From Sclerurus mexicanus (Eukaryota > Chordata > Aves > Passeriformes > Furnariidae), in NCBI GenBank assembly GCA_013396755.1, contig VWZF01005531.1:759-64758 (forward strand): 64,000 bases of DNA. Direction: 5' to 3'. Shown here one piece after another: positions 40,401 to 55,400 of this stretch; the stretch's first letter is position 1, and every line of letters begins with the position of its first letter. The translations under genes were made by a program, and so were the position numbers. A model generated the notes under the pieces. That model was not told the DNA's origin. It saw only the letters and a list, made by a program, of their open reading frames with translations, and did no database searches.

Positions 40401-43400
40401 ATACAGCTGGGCCTTCGTGGCTGGTTCTGCAAAGGGACAAGGCATGCAAGTGCTTATGTTAGAGAAGTGATCTTATCTCTATGGAAAGAAATGCACGGCG
40501 ACATTTTGACTTGTTCAAAATACTGTGTGCTTCTCAGAGAGAAGCTGGGACTAAATATTTGTAAGACAGTGAGGCCAGGTACTTGAATGCTTTTACACAG
40601 GGGATTTAGCTTGAAGTTAGGGAAATTGCACTGTTGGCCAAGAAACTTCTGTGTATTATCCGTATGCTAATTTGAACAGTGACGTTAGAATAACTTAGTA
40701 CTAAATCAGGGTGCAAGAATGTGTGCAGAATGCAGATAAATACTTATACTTGTCAGCCAGCCATTATGAATAAATCCACCAAGTACTCCTTCTGAGGTGA
40801 CAACTGTTTATGATAGTCAGCTTGAAATTCTTGTTTCATTAAATAGTTGTGCCTGATTGGCTCAACACCTGAGGCTTATCATAAAGTATGCTCTTGACAG
40901 CTCTTTTCAACAGTTTCTTTTTCCTTCCATCCCTTAGGGAGCCTTTCCATAAGCTCTTGGTTCAAGGTCTTATCAAGAATCAGACATTCAGACTAACAAC
41001 AACAGGCCAGTGTTTGAAGAGAGAGGAGGTTGATCTCACTGGTAAGAGAAACTGCATGAGAAAATCAGCATAAGTACATCCATAAAGCCAGGGACTGCTT
41101 CAGTGTACAGATCTCAGTGCTGGGAAAATTTGGAAGAGGAAATGAGCCTTTGTAATATTTAAATTGGTGAGCAACTTCTGTGAGTTTTGGATTCATATGC
41201 ACTGCTGAGTGCACAGAGATCCTACTAATCCAGAGGGTTTTAATTGCATCCAAACACAGAAAGAGTGCTGTGTTATTATTTTAGCTCCAGTATAGTCCAA
41301 AAGATGAAAGGTCAGTTTTGTTAAGACAGTGATCAGCAGCTTGCTGAATGGAGCCAGTAGTCCCAGTAAACAGACAACCTACAAAAACATCATGGCAAAG
41401 CTAACACAGATGCAGTAGATATTAGGAATGTAAAGCATGTAGGAAATAGTGCTGTTTCTCAAGTGCTTTCTAGAACCTTCACTGCATGAGCTGGACCAGC
41501 ACGTCCTGGCTATGTGAGCTGTAGCAAAGAAAGTGTTTTGGTCATATCTGCCTGCCTTCAGCACTCCTCCTGTGCACCCCTGTGTTCACTGTTCTGCTCC
41601 TGCATACAAACCCTGAAAGTCAGTTAAAAAACAACCAACCAACCCTCTTAAGTTTTACCACTGTCTGCTATCCTGTTTTCTTCAGAAAAGGTCAGGCCTT
41701 TCTGTAGTAGATGGTTTTGCTCAGCTGCACCTTTTTCAGTGACAATGCCCCGTTCTCTCTCTGAATTCATGCAACAGAAGGCACATTCTTTTCAGGGTAA
41801 TTTGCTGCAACTGAAACCTATAAATCTGGTATTTGTGAAAGCTAAGTGCAGGTCAGAATTGTACCAAATCAGTACACCTATCTAGGAGGTTTTAAATGTC
41901 ATGCTTATAGCAATGCTTAAATCTCAGGGGCTCTCAGGGTAGCACACAGGATGTGTGCTAGATACAGCTTCCAAATGCTTGGAGACTTTTTATGATAATG
42001 TGATGAAAGAATTGGGATATTACTGTTGTTAAAACATTACTGTAGGAAAAACTTGGGAGGGAAGTGTTTAGAATGGGTGTTTTTCCTCTTTAAGTTGTTT
42101 TGGGGGAAAAAACCCACACGAGAAGTAGTTGTTCTTATGCTTAGGAAACAAAATTAATTGTTGCTACATGTAAGAAAAATTTGGTTTAATTTTTTTTTTG
42201 TGTCTTAATGTTTAGGAACTGAACCAGTTCACCTAAAAACAGGTGAGAAGCTCCAAGTTGCTTGGGAAAAAATGAGCAAATCTAAGTACAATGGAATAGA
42301 CCCTGAAGAATTAGTGAAAGACTATGGCATTGACACCCTACGTCTTTACATTTTGTTTGCTGCTCCTCCAGAACAAGATATTTTGTGGGATGCTAAGAGT
42401 AAGTCAGATGGTTTCTGTTGTTTGTTTTGTTGTGGGTTTTTTTTTTCCTAGTGAGTTATATTTTAAACATAAAATCAATACAGTTCTTGATGCCCAAGTT
42501 TTGGAACAAATGAATCAAAAAAGTATAAAAATTGCTTGTTTCTCTTAAAAGAGATGAGGTCACGAAGCTGTCACTGAGAGGCAAGCTTGGAAGATTATTG
42601 CAAGCAGCTTACCTTTTAAAAACTAAAAGTATTGTATGAAAAGTACTGAAGTGGTGTTGTCTTCTGCAAACTTATACCTCCTTCTCTTTTTTCTTTAATT
42701 AGTGGGGATAGATTAACTGAAAATGATTATTTTAATATTGTTTTCTTCATTATAAGCTGCTTTTTCTAATCATATCAGAGTACAGATAAAACTTTACAAT
42801 ATTCTGTTATTTCCATTTGTTTACACACATAACACAAAGGCTTTTGTAAGCTGGACTATGAAATGCATCTCAGAAGAATCTCGTTAAAAGATGATGATCA
42901 GAGTTCCTAGTAACTAATATTTGTAGACATGGCATTTTTATGGGATTATTTCTTGAATAAGCTAAGAATTGCCCTCCTATGCTCTTATTTACTGCTATCA
43001 TGCTATTCATCATACTGACAGGTTCATACATTTAATGTAGTCTTGCATTCATTTAAATCTAGTTTTCTTGTTGCATAAGGCTTTAATAAAACACTCCTTG
43101 TTTAACACCTGGTTTAAAAAGGTGTAGTTCTACATTCCTTGGTGTGTTAATTTCTTGCTACTTAGTTCAGCCTGCACTAAGCATTATTTCAGCTGGTGTC
43201 TGTCACCCTTTACATTCATGTGTGTTCGTTTATATATTATTGCACTGTTGTGTGTACTGGAGGAGGGGGCTTTGACTCCTCAGTTGGCTTTCTGTCACCA
43301 TCTAATCACAACAGTAGAGAACTAGGCATGTGGGAAGGTCTCCTAAAAAAAATGAACCACTTGGAATTAACCTTTAACAGCTGCATCCCTAACAGTACAC

Positions 43401-46400
43401 AGCTGAAGCAGCTAATTCAGCAATTCTGAGTTGTTCCCTATTGAAAATGGAACAATTAAATTACTGGGAGAATAGTGTGTAGAAAATCTTAGTTGCAAAG
43501 TGTACTAGAGGTTGGTGGGGTTTTTTTTAAAATATTTAACCCTCGTGTTCTGTGTCCTTTCTGCTTTTCTTTTAAGTTTTGGATTTGTTTCACTGTGACT
43601 GAAATTTGTTTCTGAACTCTCTCCTTAATCTCAGCTGATGCCATGCCAGGCGTTCAGAGGTGGCAGATACGCATCTGGGCACTTGTAACCAAACTTATTG
43701 AAGCAAGGACTTCAGGAACCACGCCCAATCCTGAGCTGCTGAGTACGAAAGAGAAGGCTGAAGCGAGAAAGATCTGGGAGCAGAAGAATCTGGTGATTTC
43801 TGAGGTTCAAAGAAACACTTACATAGTTTGTAAATTACTAAATAAGTTGCTGCTTGTGCTAAAACCATATGTTTGACTTGCAGGGCTGAAAGCTTTTCCC
43901 CCGCGATGAGTAGCTCATTATTTTTATGTGCATTATTCTCTGTATAAATTTATTTACCCTCAAATTCTATGGGACAGAACTTATTTAAATGATGTGTGCC
44001 TCATTTAAGGGATGAAATGTTACAGCTATCTGTAAAAAATGTTATCAATCTATGGTACAAATTAACTCCATTTCCAGTAGTAGAACTGTAGGTGAGTGCT
44101 GCAGGTTATGCCTAACAAAAGCTTTTGCTCTGTTTGCTTCATCCCTCATTATCATACCTGCTATTTCATATAGAATTACTTGGTGAAAATATATTAGGGT
44201 ATCCTAAAAGAAAATACTGAAATGATTGTTCATCTCTTCTTATCTGTTATCTCCTGCAGTGATTAGTGTCTATTCAATTATCCAAGACTCAGAAGGAGAC
44301 ATAAATGGCTGCAAAACTAACTTAAAATATTTTTCTATGGATAAAAAACTTTTGCCGGTTTAAACCCTGTTGCGAGGGACCTTCCAGATCTTTTAACAGA
44401 CTTTAGAATTATAATCTTGCAATCTATGAACAAACTTTCACCAGCATAAATGTATTTATAAGAATGAAGGCCTCTTGTAGGGACGAAAGGAAGAAATTTT
44501 ATTAAAGGAATGAAAGGGTCATTGCTATTGCACAGTTCTCATTGGCATTGACTTTTAGAATCCTGAAACGGAGGGGAAGCTCATCAGTTGAATTTTTATG
44601 ATTGTTATCTTCCCACGTGTGACTGCACATATGATGTGTTTGCATACCAAAGTGATTTTTATGTAAGAGATCATATGCACGTATTTCACAAATTGACGTT
44701 GATTATCAACAATGCTTTTTCATTTAAAAAGCCAGTATTCCACGTTTTAGAATTTTAAGTAATTAGTGACAGACCTTTTCTTGTAACACAAGGTGACCGA
44801 GTACTTCACGAAGGACCATCTGTTCAACGCAGCTATTTCCCGACTGATGAGCCTCACTAACGTGCTCCATGTAAGTACCTGGTATCACTGAAGGTGTTTC
44901 TCTCTGACCCTCTTGCTGTCTGTCTATACAAAGCAGGAGCTGCCTGAGCTACAGGTCCAGCTTTCTGTAAATCATTTACTTGTCACAGTTTTACTAAGTT
45001 GAGAATAATGGTTGAATAATTCAGTTCCAAAGCAGTGAGTTCTAGTGTCACTGCAGCCCTTTTTGGCAGGAGGAGCCTCATGGTATTAGAGCCACTGGAT
45101 TCTGATGTTTACATCTGCATCCTCTAATTTCAAAAGGATACATTTTCTTTAGTTCTGTTCTTTGTTCTCTTTTGGTTTTAGCCAAGCTGCACAGGTAGCT
45201 AGGAATAGTAGTGTGTTACAGAATTGCCAAACATTCTGATTTAAAAACATTCTGTTTTAAAAAGACCAATTCTGTGCAAGGAAAGTCACACATATTTTTA
45301 CATCCCTCAAAGGCAGCTTACACCACAAGCAAGGCACCTCAGCAAGGCATCGATTTTAGGTTTTATTACTGCATTTTCTTCTTAATTAAACTGCTTTCTT
45401 CCCCCCCACTTCAGAACATTAACAATTTGTTTTCATTTCCCTGTTTTTTCACTTAGCAAGCTTCCCGGCCTCTTACTCTTCACAGCACAGAGTTTGAAGA
45501 TGCCTTGGCTGCTCTCTGCATTATGGTTGCACCTATGGCTCCACACATTGCATCGGAGATGTGGAAAGGTATTTGTAGAAATAAACTTTATACTGACATT
45601 CCAGGAAAAAGGACCAAAAGTTTGCAAAAATGTCTTGAAGTTAGCACACAAGTCACTTATCCCTGAATTCTTCATTTATCTTGTCATCCTTCTGTCATAA
45701 TTCCTAAAGAGATGTGGAACTTGTGGCATTCCTAGATCTCTCTGCCTGCAGTTTCTTTGTCCTTGCATACAAAGGTGGGTTTCTTGAAAGTAGGCAGAGA
45801 AAGGGAGAAGGAGGAAAAATTCGAGACAGGACTTGCGTGAAGAACTCTTATGTCAGCTGCTGGCTGCTCCTGAATATGGATGGCTTTATTAAGAGCTGAA
45901 CACCAGGACAGAAACAGCCCTTTTTCAAATAACTGTTTCAGAATCCTTGGCACAAATATTTTCTTTCAGGAGTTCAGGCAAAGAGAGCCATGTCAGAGGG
46001 CTGCATACTAAAAAGACTAAAGGAGTGTTCAATAGAAACCCTGCCTTGTAGAATGCTCCAGAGGCTGAGGGACGTTATGCTGCAAATTAACCTCTCCTGG
46101 AGAATGGGAATGGTAGACAGGACATCTGTTTTAAGATCTGTCACTGTTGTACAGGTCTGAATACCAAGTGGGCTAAGTTGTGTGGTGCTGCTACAATTAA
46201 AGCCTGTGAAACAGGGAATGTGCATGCCAGAGTTCAGCAGTTGCTTTTAAGGTTTATTGGGAAAAGTCCCAAGATATATGTGGGAAGATAGGACTATATT
46301 CTGCCTTATGGCTGGCCACAAATTGCTGTGTGGTTTTGAACCTAATGTTAGCTTTTGGATGCTGTTTTAATGGGTTTATTTTCAACAGTCATCCAACAAC

Positions 46401-49400
46401 ATTGTGCATTTAAGTGTTTACAAAGCAGTGCTACTAAACTGATTATATTTCAGTGTTGGGCATGGCCCTGTAATACTGTTAATTGCCAAAGAAAAACTGC
46501 TTACGTTCAAAGCAATAAGACAGAGGCAGAGACTATGAAAACAACAAGACATACTAGGGAGAGCGGGTTGGGGTTTTTGTGTGTGTGTGTTTTCATTTCC
46601 AGTGGTTTTAAAGTGTCCTAATAGAGGACACTTGTGCTTTCAGGCTTAAGTGTTTAGAATAAAGAGTGGCATCAGACATGATCCATCTGGAGAAAGCTAC
46701 TTCTGGTCAATATTCTTTTATACTATGAAGTACAATCTAATTAAAATAATACAAAATGAGAGTAATTAACACGACGTTGTTTCCCACATTGGTTGAGATG
46801 GAGGAAGAAGAGATCCAGGATAATTACTTATACATAAAGTGCCTTCTGAACTTGGAATTCTAATATGTGTTAGGGAATACAGGATTATCAAATATGGTTG
46901 ATAAAATGTCAAAGAATACTAGGATGTCTTAATTAACAATTTTTCAAACATAAAGCTTAATCCTGTAACATTTAGAATGTTAGATAAGGAGGTCTTTTCT
47001 TGCTACTCAGATCACTGGAGAATGAGAATCATAAATATTTTCTGGATCTCTCTGATGTCAGAATGAAAAGGAAGCCTAAAAAAGATTGGGAGTGTATTCT
47101 CCTCAGCTTCTGTCTGCATTTAAAGATAAAATTTTACTTGTGTGGTTCAAAGACTGTGCATTGTAGTTCAGTGCAGCAGTTATAAAAAAATACTGTGTGC
47201 TGATTACTGCCTGAAGAATTTTATTACTAAACTTGGAACTCACAATCTCTTTAGTCATGGTGATGACTGCATTGTATCAAAGTCATTAAACCATTTTATT
47301 AGGAGGACATACACATTTAACTGCTGCATTGTGGTAGGAAGACTATATTGTTTTGAAGTAGCCAACATGTAGCCATTCTGTCCTGAGATTGGAATTTCTG
47401 CTGGAAAACGCTCAGCTATAGTCTTAAAGATTCCCCAAGTTCATCCTTTGAATTGTCCTCTGGTTTCTCCAAGTCCTGTTGCTCTCCCGATGTAACCAAT
47501 GTCTTGATGTATAGGTAGTGACGCTTTCTTATTTTAAATAATTTCAATATGAAAATTAAGGTTTCTGAATACTCTGCGTAGGGTTTTTTGTGGTTTAGTT
47601 CTCCAGGCACACTCAGGGTAAGTCTCTCCTTTTGTATCTTGGCTTTGCATCTAAATGTAGGGATAATGCTGCTTCCTGTCTTGCAAATTAGTCAGGAAAA
47701 GGACTTTGTATATTGTTAACTCTATAAATAGCACTTATAGCAGTGAACCCCCACTCTTTGATGGAAGCCTGTGTCTGCCAATAATAAACATCACATAAGC
47801 AAACCATTTATAATTAAAAATTGATATTTCATTCTAAAATAACTTGTACGCAACCTTTACATTTTAGTGATGAAAACAAGGAGCATTTTTCTTTCTACAG
47901 GCAAAAATGAAAGCAGGAAATTTGGAAGCCCTTTAGTTAATATCAACCAGATAATTTTGCAGCTGAATAGGAAAGCTGGTAGGAACACTGAGTTGTCTTA
48001 GCTCTGAACTACGTTACCCTTCCTTGTGTTTTCAGGCTTGTTTTTTGACTAAAAGGGATTTTCCTTTCTTATTAGTGTTTCTCATTAGAAAGTGTTGAGT
48101 ACATAGTGAGATAAGCTTAATGCTTGTTTGCTACAGGCTTAGAGAAAAAAAGAGCATTCTTGATAATTTTTACTGTTTGCATTGTATTTCACAAAATGAA
48201 TAATACTTCTGCAGTTGCATTGTAATCTCCCCTTTTATGCTTTTCTGGTCACTGGTTATAGACAAGAAACATTCAAGAAGAAAATACAATAGAATTTAAA
48301 ACTAAATGTGAAATAATAGCAACCTACAGTAAAGCCCTGACTTAATATATTTTATTATATTAAGTTAACCCTGCCAAAGATTTGAAGACAATTAAACCAC
48401 AGAACTATAGGACTGTCTGGCTGAGCACCTGGAGTGAGACTGTGTGGAGGCAGTAAAATTACTTTTGACAACTGAAATCTTTTCTGTAGTTGCAAATAGT
48501 AATATTTCAGCTTAAATGACAGTTAATCTGGAAGTTGAAAAAACTTAACCAATGTTTTTTCCATTCCTAGTTTTGGAATAGAAAGCCAGGCAAAAGAGGC
48601 TATCATCTGTAAATATTAAAATCTTGAAGGATCTGATGTCAAAAATATCTGATACTTTGAGTTCTGTTCAGTAATTACATGCAATATTTTCCTTTTGTTC
48701 AAAAAATGTCTTAACTGCAAAATATGATACGATAAATTTTAAATATCAGACACATTTTCTTAAATATTTGCATTCTAAATCCATTCATATTTAAATAGCA
48801 AAAAATGCTTTTAATTTACTATATTTTCAACTTTAAAGCTATTTGATATATATCACAATAAAATGTTAAAAAAATGTAAATCGGTGTTTTCTAATACAAC
48901 ACCGTGTAAAAATTAAAACTTGGCTAAGTGTATAAGTAAGTACGTAGGTATCGTCTTGGTTAGCAAAACATTCATTGCAAATGTATTTAACTGCAAATCA
49001 GTCAACGATTACCAACTAATGAAAACATGGCGAAAATTGCAAAGATTATTTTCGAGTGTTGGTGAAAGATGCTTTGCTTGCCATTTTAAGTAATGGTAGC
49101 ATCAGTGATATAAGCAAATTTGATTGCAGAAATGCCATCCTGCTTTTCAAGGCTTGTATCAGTGTTCATTTGAAACTTCAGCTTTTCAGTCCGCTGTGTT
49201 TTCTTTGTCAACTTGTTGATAAACTGCAAACTTAGAACGGCAGTTTGATATCCCAGGGATGCTACTGACATAATGTGCAACTTGTAAGTATAATTAAAGC
49301 AAAATTAGATTCCACATGCAGCAATTTTTGTTCTTCTACCGCTGAAGAATTATTCTCTCCAGAGGTTTAGTTTATGTGTGACCATCTTGTCTTGTGCACT

Positions 49401-52400
49401 GGGTGGAAACAAGGAGTCTGGTGTCCCTGCGGGCAGGTCGAAGAGCCCACTTCAGTATTGGCAGGAGACATTTCCAGCTTGAGTGAAGCAAAAGCTGCTT
49501 GAATGCAGCTGTGGAAGTGCCTCACCTTCCAACAGCTGAACAACAGCAACCCAGCGCTTTGGTATTTTGTGTGTGAAGGAGTTCTTCCTCCTGCTTAGAG
49601 GAGGAGCAGGGTTTGGTATTTTGGTGTGCTAACCTAATGGGCTTCATTGTGCAGTGAATACCCTGGTTTGTCGCTTAGTGACATAAAAAGCAACTGGAGC
49701 CCCTCGGTGTGGGAAGAGTTCATCCGGCTGATATCTTGGCAGTTTATGAATACTAACAGGATGAGGAAATCAGTTTCCTTCCTGAAACCTTGTGTCTAAG
49801 GAATATACAGACACCATTGGAGACTTTTTCTTTTAGTTTGTTTGTAGTAGTACGGTATTTTGCTGTTCAGACAAGGATATGAAACCGCTTATTGTGAATT
49901 GTTACATTTTTATTGGAGATGGGACATGAAAGATATATGCACTGGTGCTAGACACATCTTAAGATATATTAAAATGAAAGATAATTCTTGAATTTGTAAT
50001 AGTATCATTGTTTTAGCAATATTTTAACTGTCACTACTATAGCTCTTCTGCAAGAATGTCCTTGTCTGAATTCAGTCCTTGCTCAAGAAAGCTTCTGTAA
50101 AGAATAGAACTGAGTGGAAGTGAATTGATGTTGTAGATTTTAGTTGGAAATCTGAATGTAGAAATCTCCCTTCAAAAATCCAAGAAGAAAGATGATTTGG
50201 AATTTTAAAAAATACTTCTTTTCCTTCAAGAATAATAACCCAAAGGGAAGCATAGTAAGTTCTCCAAGTGGAGACGACAGATCATTTTCAGAAGGTTAAA
50301 AGGACTAATGTGGAGTTTTGCTGGGTTAGAGGTACATTCTAGAGTTATCTTACAGTAACCCAGGCTTTTCACAACCCAGTTCTGTACTGTACCAATACTA
50401 TAATACAGTTTTTCACAGAGCTGTCTGGAAACAGCAGTTTTCAGTTCTTTGAGATTGCAGACTGTTTCACATATGACTGACAGACATATTCTTTCTGAGT
50501 TGCAGAAAGGGATTTTGAATGTGCAGCTTGCCTGAATCTGTCAAATAGAGAGATTCATTAAATAGGAAAAGACATATCAAGAACAAATTAATATAATGAA
50601 GAGGCTGCAGAGGCAAGTAAGATACCGGCCCAAAATGCATCACCATTTGCCCTTACACACTCCTGATCTGAGCTTTTTAAAAGCTTTTCCTGCCTGTCTG
50701 GGAATGTGGTGGATTTTATGTAACCCAGATTTCTATTGCTTCGATTTAGCTAAATCCAAAAGTTAGCAGCATTTGGATAATGCACCCTCATAGTCACCTT
50801 GTACTTTCCCCTCTGACCTTACATTTTCTGTTAGAAAACCCATAGTCCTAAACTCTGATACTGCCATGGTTTCAGATGCTTTCATTAACTTCCTTTTATC
50901 ACCCATTGAGGCTTCCATCCTCCTTCCCTTTTCTGCTTTAACCTCTCTGTGCCACTGCTTGTCCCATGCCAGCTCTTTCTCAATTCACTTTTTAATCACA
51001 GATTTTCCTCTGGCCTACATAATTCTGTGTCCAAGTAGCTGCACAATTGCCGGAATTTTACAGATAATTTTTTCCAGTGCTTTTTTTCCATAACACTAGG
51101 GTTACCTTGCCGTCCTAACACCTTGGTGATACACAATTGTTTCCATGTCTTCCTTTTTAAATCTTTTTAAAACGAGAATCTGTTCTTTCCTGCCAAATAG
51201 CACCTTAGGGGAAATACTATGCTCATGAAATACTCATGTAACGCTTGTAAAACATTGCCCTGAGCTGAAAAGTTGTTAGACTGGTCCTGTCCCCTCCTCT
51301 CCACCCCCTCGTTTATAGTGATACAGTACAAGTTTAACTTTGTGTTTTAAATTGCGTTCCAATGCTGTGAGTTAGGGAAACCTTGTTCCAGCATTAGCTT
51401 GCTGGTCAGGAGAAGTCCATTGAAGCAGATCCAATAGCAGGATCAGATTGAGCACAAGTATTGTCTTTGATGTGTCCTGTACAGATGGGTACGTATAAGT
51501 AAACAGCTTACAGTAAGTTAAAATGGACTCAGTTGGCTTTCTGTCCTACATCTGCAAGGGAATCAATAGCAATAAAAACAAAATACATCAAAAAATATGA
51601 AGCAACATGCACATCGCTTCCTAAAATGCACTTCTCTAGATGCTTTCCAGTGCAGTAAGACATGGGGGGTTTGTGTTTTCACAGTAAAAATCTGGGAAAT
51701 GGTGAGTTTTTTATGTCTTATACAGTGCTTTTGTCTAGTGTCTCAGAATCAAGGGGGAAGGCTGGAGAAGGGCACTTACAAAGGACCTTGTCTAGGTCCT
51801 TACAAATGGATCATCACCATTCTGGCTCATGGTGGTGAAGTTTCTGGTCTAGTGTGTTGAATTTTGAAAATACAAACAAAATCATTGTGTTTTCTGTGTT
51901 CTACAGCTCACAAAATGTGCATTAAGGCAGGAAGCCAAACATGCAACATAGCTAAAACCTTCATTTTGGTTTCCTGTCAAGCTGTTTTCTGAAACTTGTT
52001 CTGTTGACTTTTGTACTTCTCTTTTTTTCCTATGGATGAGCTCATAGCCCATTTTGTAGCAAGAAAATGAACCAAAAGATTGACATTGTGCTTAGACACA
52101 CTTTGCTTCAGAATACATTTTAATTGTTATTTATTAGGACTGATGGCCTCCACAGGAATTAAAAGTGGCCCTGGTTTTGTTTTTGTAGATAGAAGCTCTT
52201 ATATTAGAAAGTGAGTTTTAAATAGTTTGAAGAATCCTCTTCAATGGGAAAATAAGGAGTGGCCAGTGTGCATGCTTCTGCCACAAGGCATGTGATCACT
52301 TGGAAAGAAATGAGCTCATCTGGATGTTCAAAAGCCAAAAAGGAAAGAATCTAACAGCTGTTGCCTTTAAAGTCAATGTGATAATGAATCATCAATGTGA

Positions 52401-55400
52401 GGATTTTTTTTTCTGCTTGAGCTCCTACCTTTTGCTCTCTTAGTTTCTGAGCCACTGCTGCAAGAGAAAAAAATACACAAAACCAGATCCACGGAAGTGT
52501 TTTAATCAATTATTTGCCTAATAAATAGTTGTTGTCAATGGGACATGTGCACGTTCTTGCCTGCCATTAGAAACAGCTCCCATGGGTGCACCCCGCTGCC
52601 CCTTCCTCAGTCAGTCAGCAAATAGCACGGCTCTGTCATTTTACCAAAGCGCTGTGGCTGGAAAAGCGCTGACAAAAACCTGGTGGGTTTTTCTGGAGGA
52701 AGCAGCATTCTCTTTATGTCCCTGTTTGCTGTTATTCACTGTATTAGTCCAAACAGTCCAGCCAAGTGAATTCCTGTATGCGCTGTGCGTGGGCTGGCTC
52801 TGCTCCTGTGTCTGCCACTGTGCTGTGTTCTGAACAGCTTCAGGTACCTCAGGCCACATCAACAGTGGCTCTTGTGCTGATGGGTTTCCTTTGTGCTTTT
52901 GCTGGAGTTTCCCTAAACCAGATGAGATCTCCCATACGTTTTGCAGTTCTGAACAAACCATGTGCTTCTAAAAAATGTTAGTTTGTGTTCTTATTCATAC
53001 ACAGGGAATGTTTTTAATTTAAAAATCCCCCGGCTTTGTGAGAATCATGAGAGCAATCATCATCAATATTGATCACATTTGACAGCCACTTGCTAAGTGA
53101 ATTTTTTTTATTTTATTGTACAGCTGGAGTAAACAGCAACATGAACCCTAGTCAGGAGCTTTAATTCAGTTAAAGAATGCAGTTTCAGAATTACTTGCAT
53201 CCTATTCTCCTATTACTTAAACAAATCAGGAATGAATTATCTTGGGAAGAGCATAGCCTGTTTAATAAAAGGAGATCACATACCCATTTTAGGAGCTGTT
53301 AAAAATAAAATTAAAAATAAAGTGGTTTAGAATGTAAAAATCATAAGAAGGAGACCAAGCTGTGAAAGAGATTCCCTTCTAGCACCTTCAATTTATGAGA
53401 AAATATAGTTCACAAAATCTAGAAAGTCTTGCAAATAGTTAGACTTGTAAATTTAGAAACTAACCAGCACATTACAGGTGGTGAAACAATAAGCCATAAT
53501 TGTTTATCATTCTGAGTTGTTAGTAAAATTTTAATCAAACTGGTGGTGTTACTGAATATAAATGCGGTGTCATGATTGACTTCTAGAAGTAGAGGTCAGC
53601 TTGTGTTGCAGTATTACAATTTAAAATAATTCAGAGTGATCTCCTGTGCTTATGGCAAGGTTATGGAGTGTTGAATTTACAATGTGCCCACATTGTTCAT
53701 GTTAACATCTCTACATGTGGTATAAAACAAACGCTTCAAAGATGTGTATCTTTCTGTTTATAATGTGTTGTCTGGTAATCTAAACAATGTTATTCCTCCT
53801 ATGGCTCTTGCTTTTAAAGTCAACTTTATCCTGATCTGACTTGTCAAACAAATTCCAAGGATCGAATGTTCTGGTTAGAATACCACTGAATGTTTGACTG
53901 TTTTCATTTTCCAGGTTTGGCACATATGCAGAATAAACTTTGTACTAATCATCACTGGGATGCTGATGTACTGCGTCAGTCCTGGCCCAAAGTAGACCCA
54001 GAGTACCTTCAGCCACCAGATGTTGTGGAAATGTCTGTACTGGTAAGAGCATTTTGATGTATTTTCAGTAGTGTCCAGCTACGAGCTCCGAGGATGGTGG
54101 TATTTCTGCTGCTGTGAAAGTCAGTTCCATTATTAGATGGCACAGTGAAAGTTCAGAGTAGAAGCTGCAGTTATGCTTGTGCTGAGTAATTAAATTGGTT
54201 TTCTAAATGAAAAAATGTATCAGGTCTGGAAGGGAGATGACCTAACTATAAACCTTTCAGAGTGACGGCATATCAGTACCTGTGGAGATTGAGCAATGAA
54301 CAACCATGGGCAAGGACGACACAGTCAAAACTGTGATCAAAATATAAGTCCCTCCAGATATTCAGCTGACAGTGCATTCAGCCCTGTAGAAAAATGTGTA
54401 ATTAGGTGACATTTCTTGTGGTAGCTCTAGTGCTATGGTTGCCTAATAGGACCTCTTGTAAGCTGGGTTAAGTTGCTGTGATTTTTGCCAAACCACGTTT
54501 CCCATCTGCCTGAGGCTGAATCTCTGAGGCATTTTAGGACAGTGTATTTGCAGGAGAGGCTGAGGAAAAACAGGTGCCTTTGGTAATGTTATAACTTGAT
54601 TCCAGTTTCTCTTTGAGCTCTATCACCTTTGTGGTCTAGGGAAAGAGCTGGCAGTTCAGAAGAGTGGACATAAAACTGCACTTAGTGACCCTGGAATTTT
54701 CCAACATGCACAGTATAGTTTGCTGTTGTTTTTCCTGTCTCTAGTTAACTGGTGTGTGTTCAGCACGCTCCCAGGCATCATAAAGCTTGATCATTAGACA
54801 GTGCACAGTAGCAACAAGTGCCACTGCAGGCCATACATAGAGGGAGTGCCTGGAGCCAAGTGTGTGGGATCCATGAACAGCTCTTCCAGCAGCTGACTTG
54901 CCTTCAAGTTCTTTGTGTGCAAGCAGTATGATAGTCTGTAATTAACACAGTTGCATACTATGAAATCTGCAGGACTCCTGTCTTTTCCACTGTTCATCAA
55001 GGAACAACCTTTCGTATACCATGCAGACATTCTAAACTTAAATGTTTTAAATGAAATTAAATGCTTCAACTAAAACACTTTTTGTGTTCCTGGACATGGA
55101 ATGAAATGGAGCCTCTATAAGAAATGTCATTTGGTCATGTAAAACTCCATGTTCTGTGCGTGTAAGAGGAACAGAAGCAATGCATTTCAGTTGTATTTTA
55201 TTCTTTTCTCTCCATTGAGAGAAGGAGCAAGGCAGTTAGGTTATTTTTGCTGAACTGAGTTTTTCTGAGGAGGGAAGAGACTGGTTGAATTTAGGGGAAG
55301 TCATGTTTCCCCAGATTTCCTTAATCAAGGTATCTTGGCAAATATTTTCATACCTTGCGAGACCTCTCAGTCAGTCTATTTGAACAGAATGAGAAATGAT

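Larger units (their letters stand above)
34496..40937 (+). other. LARS2: LARS2 intron with old CR1 fragment
   Basis: This is a 6.4-kb GT-AG intron. It contains a degenerate plus-strand CR1 (about 34915-36160) and a G12-TTT-C7 tract (38911-38932). The remainder shows nothing I can name. Confidence 0.85.
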
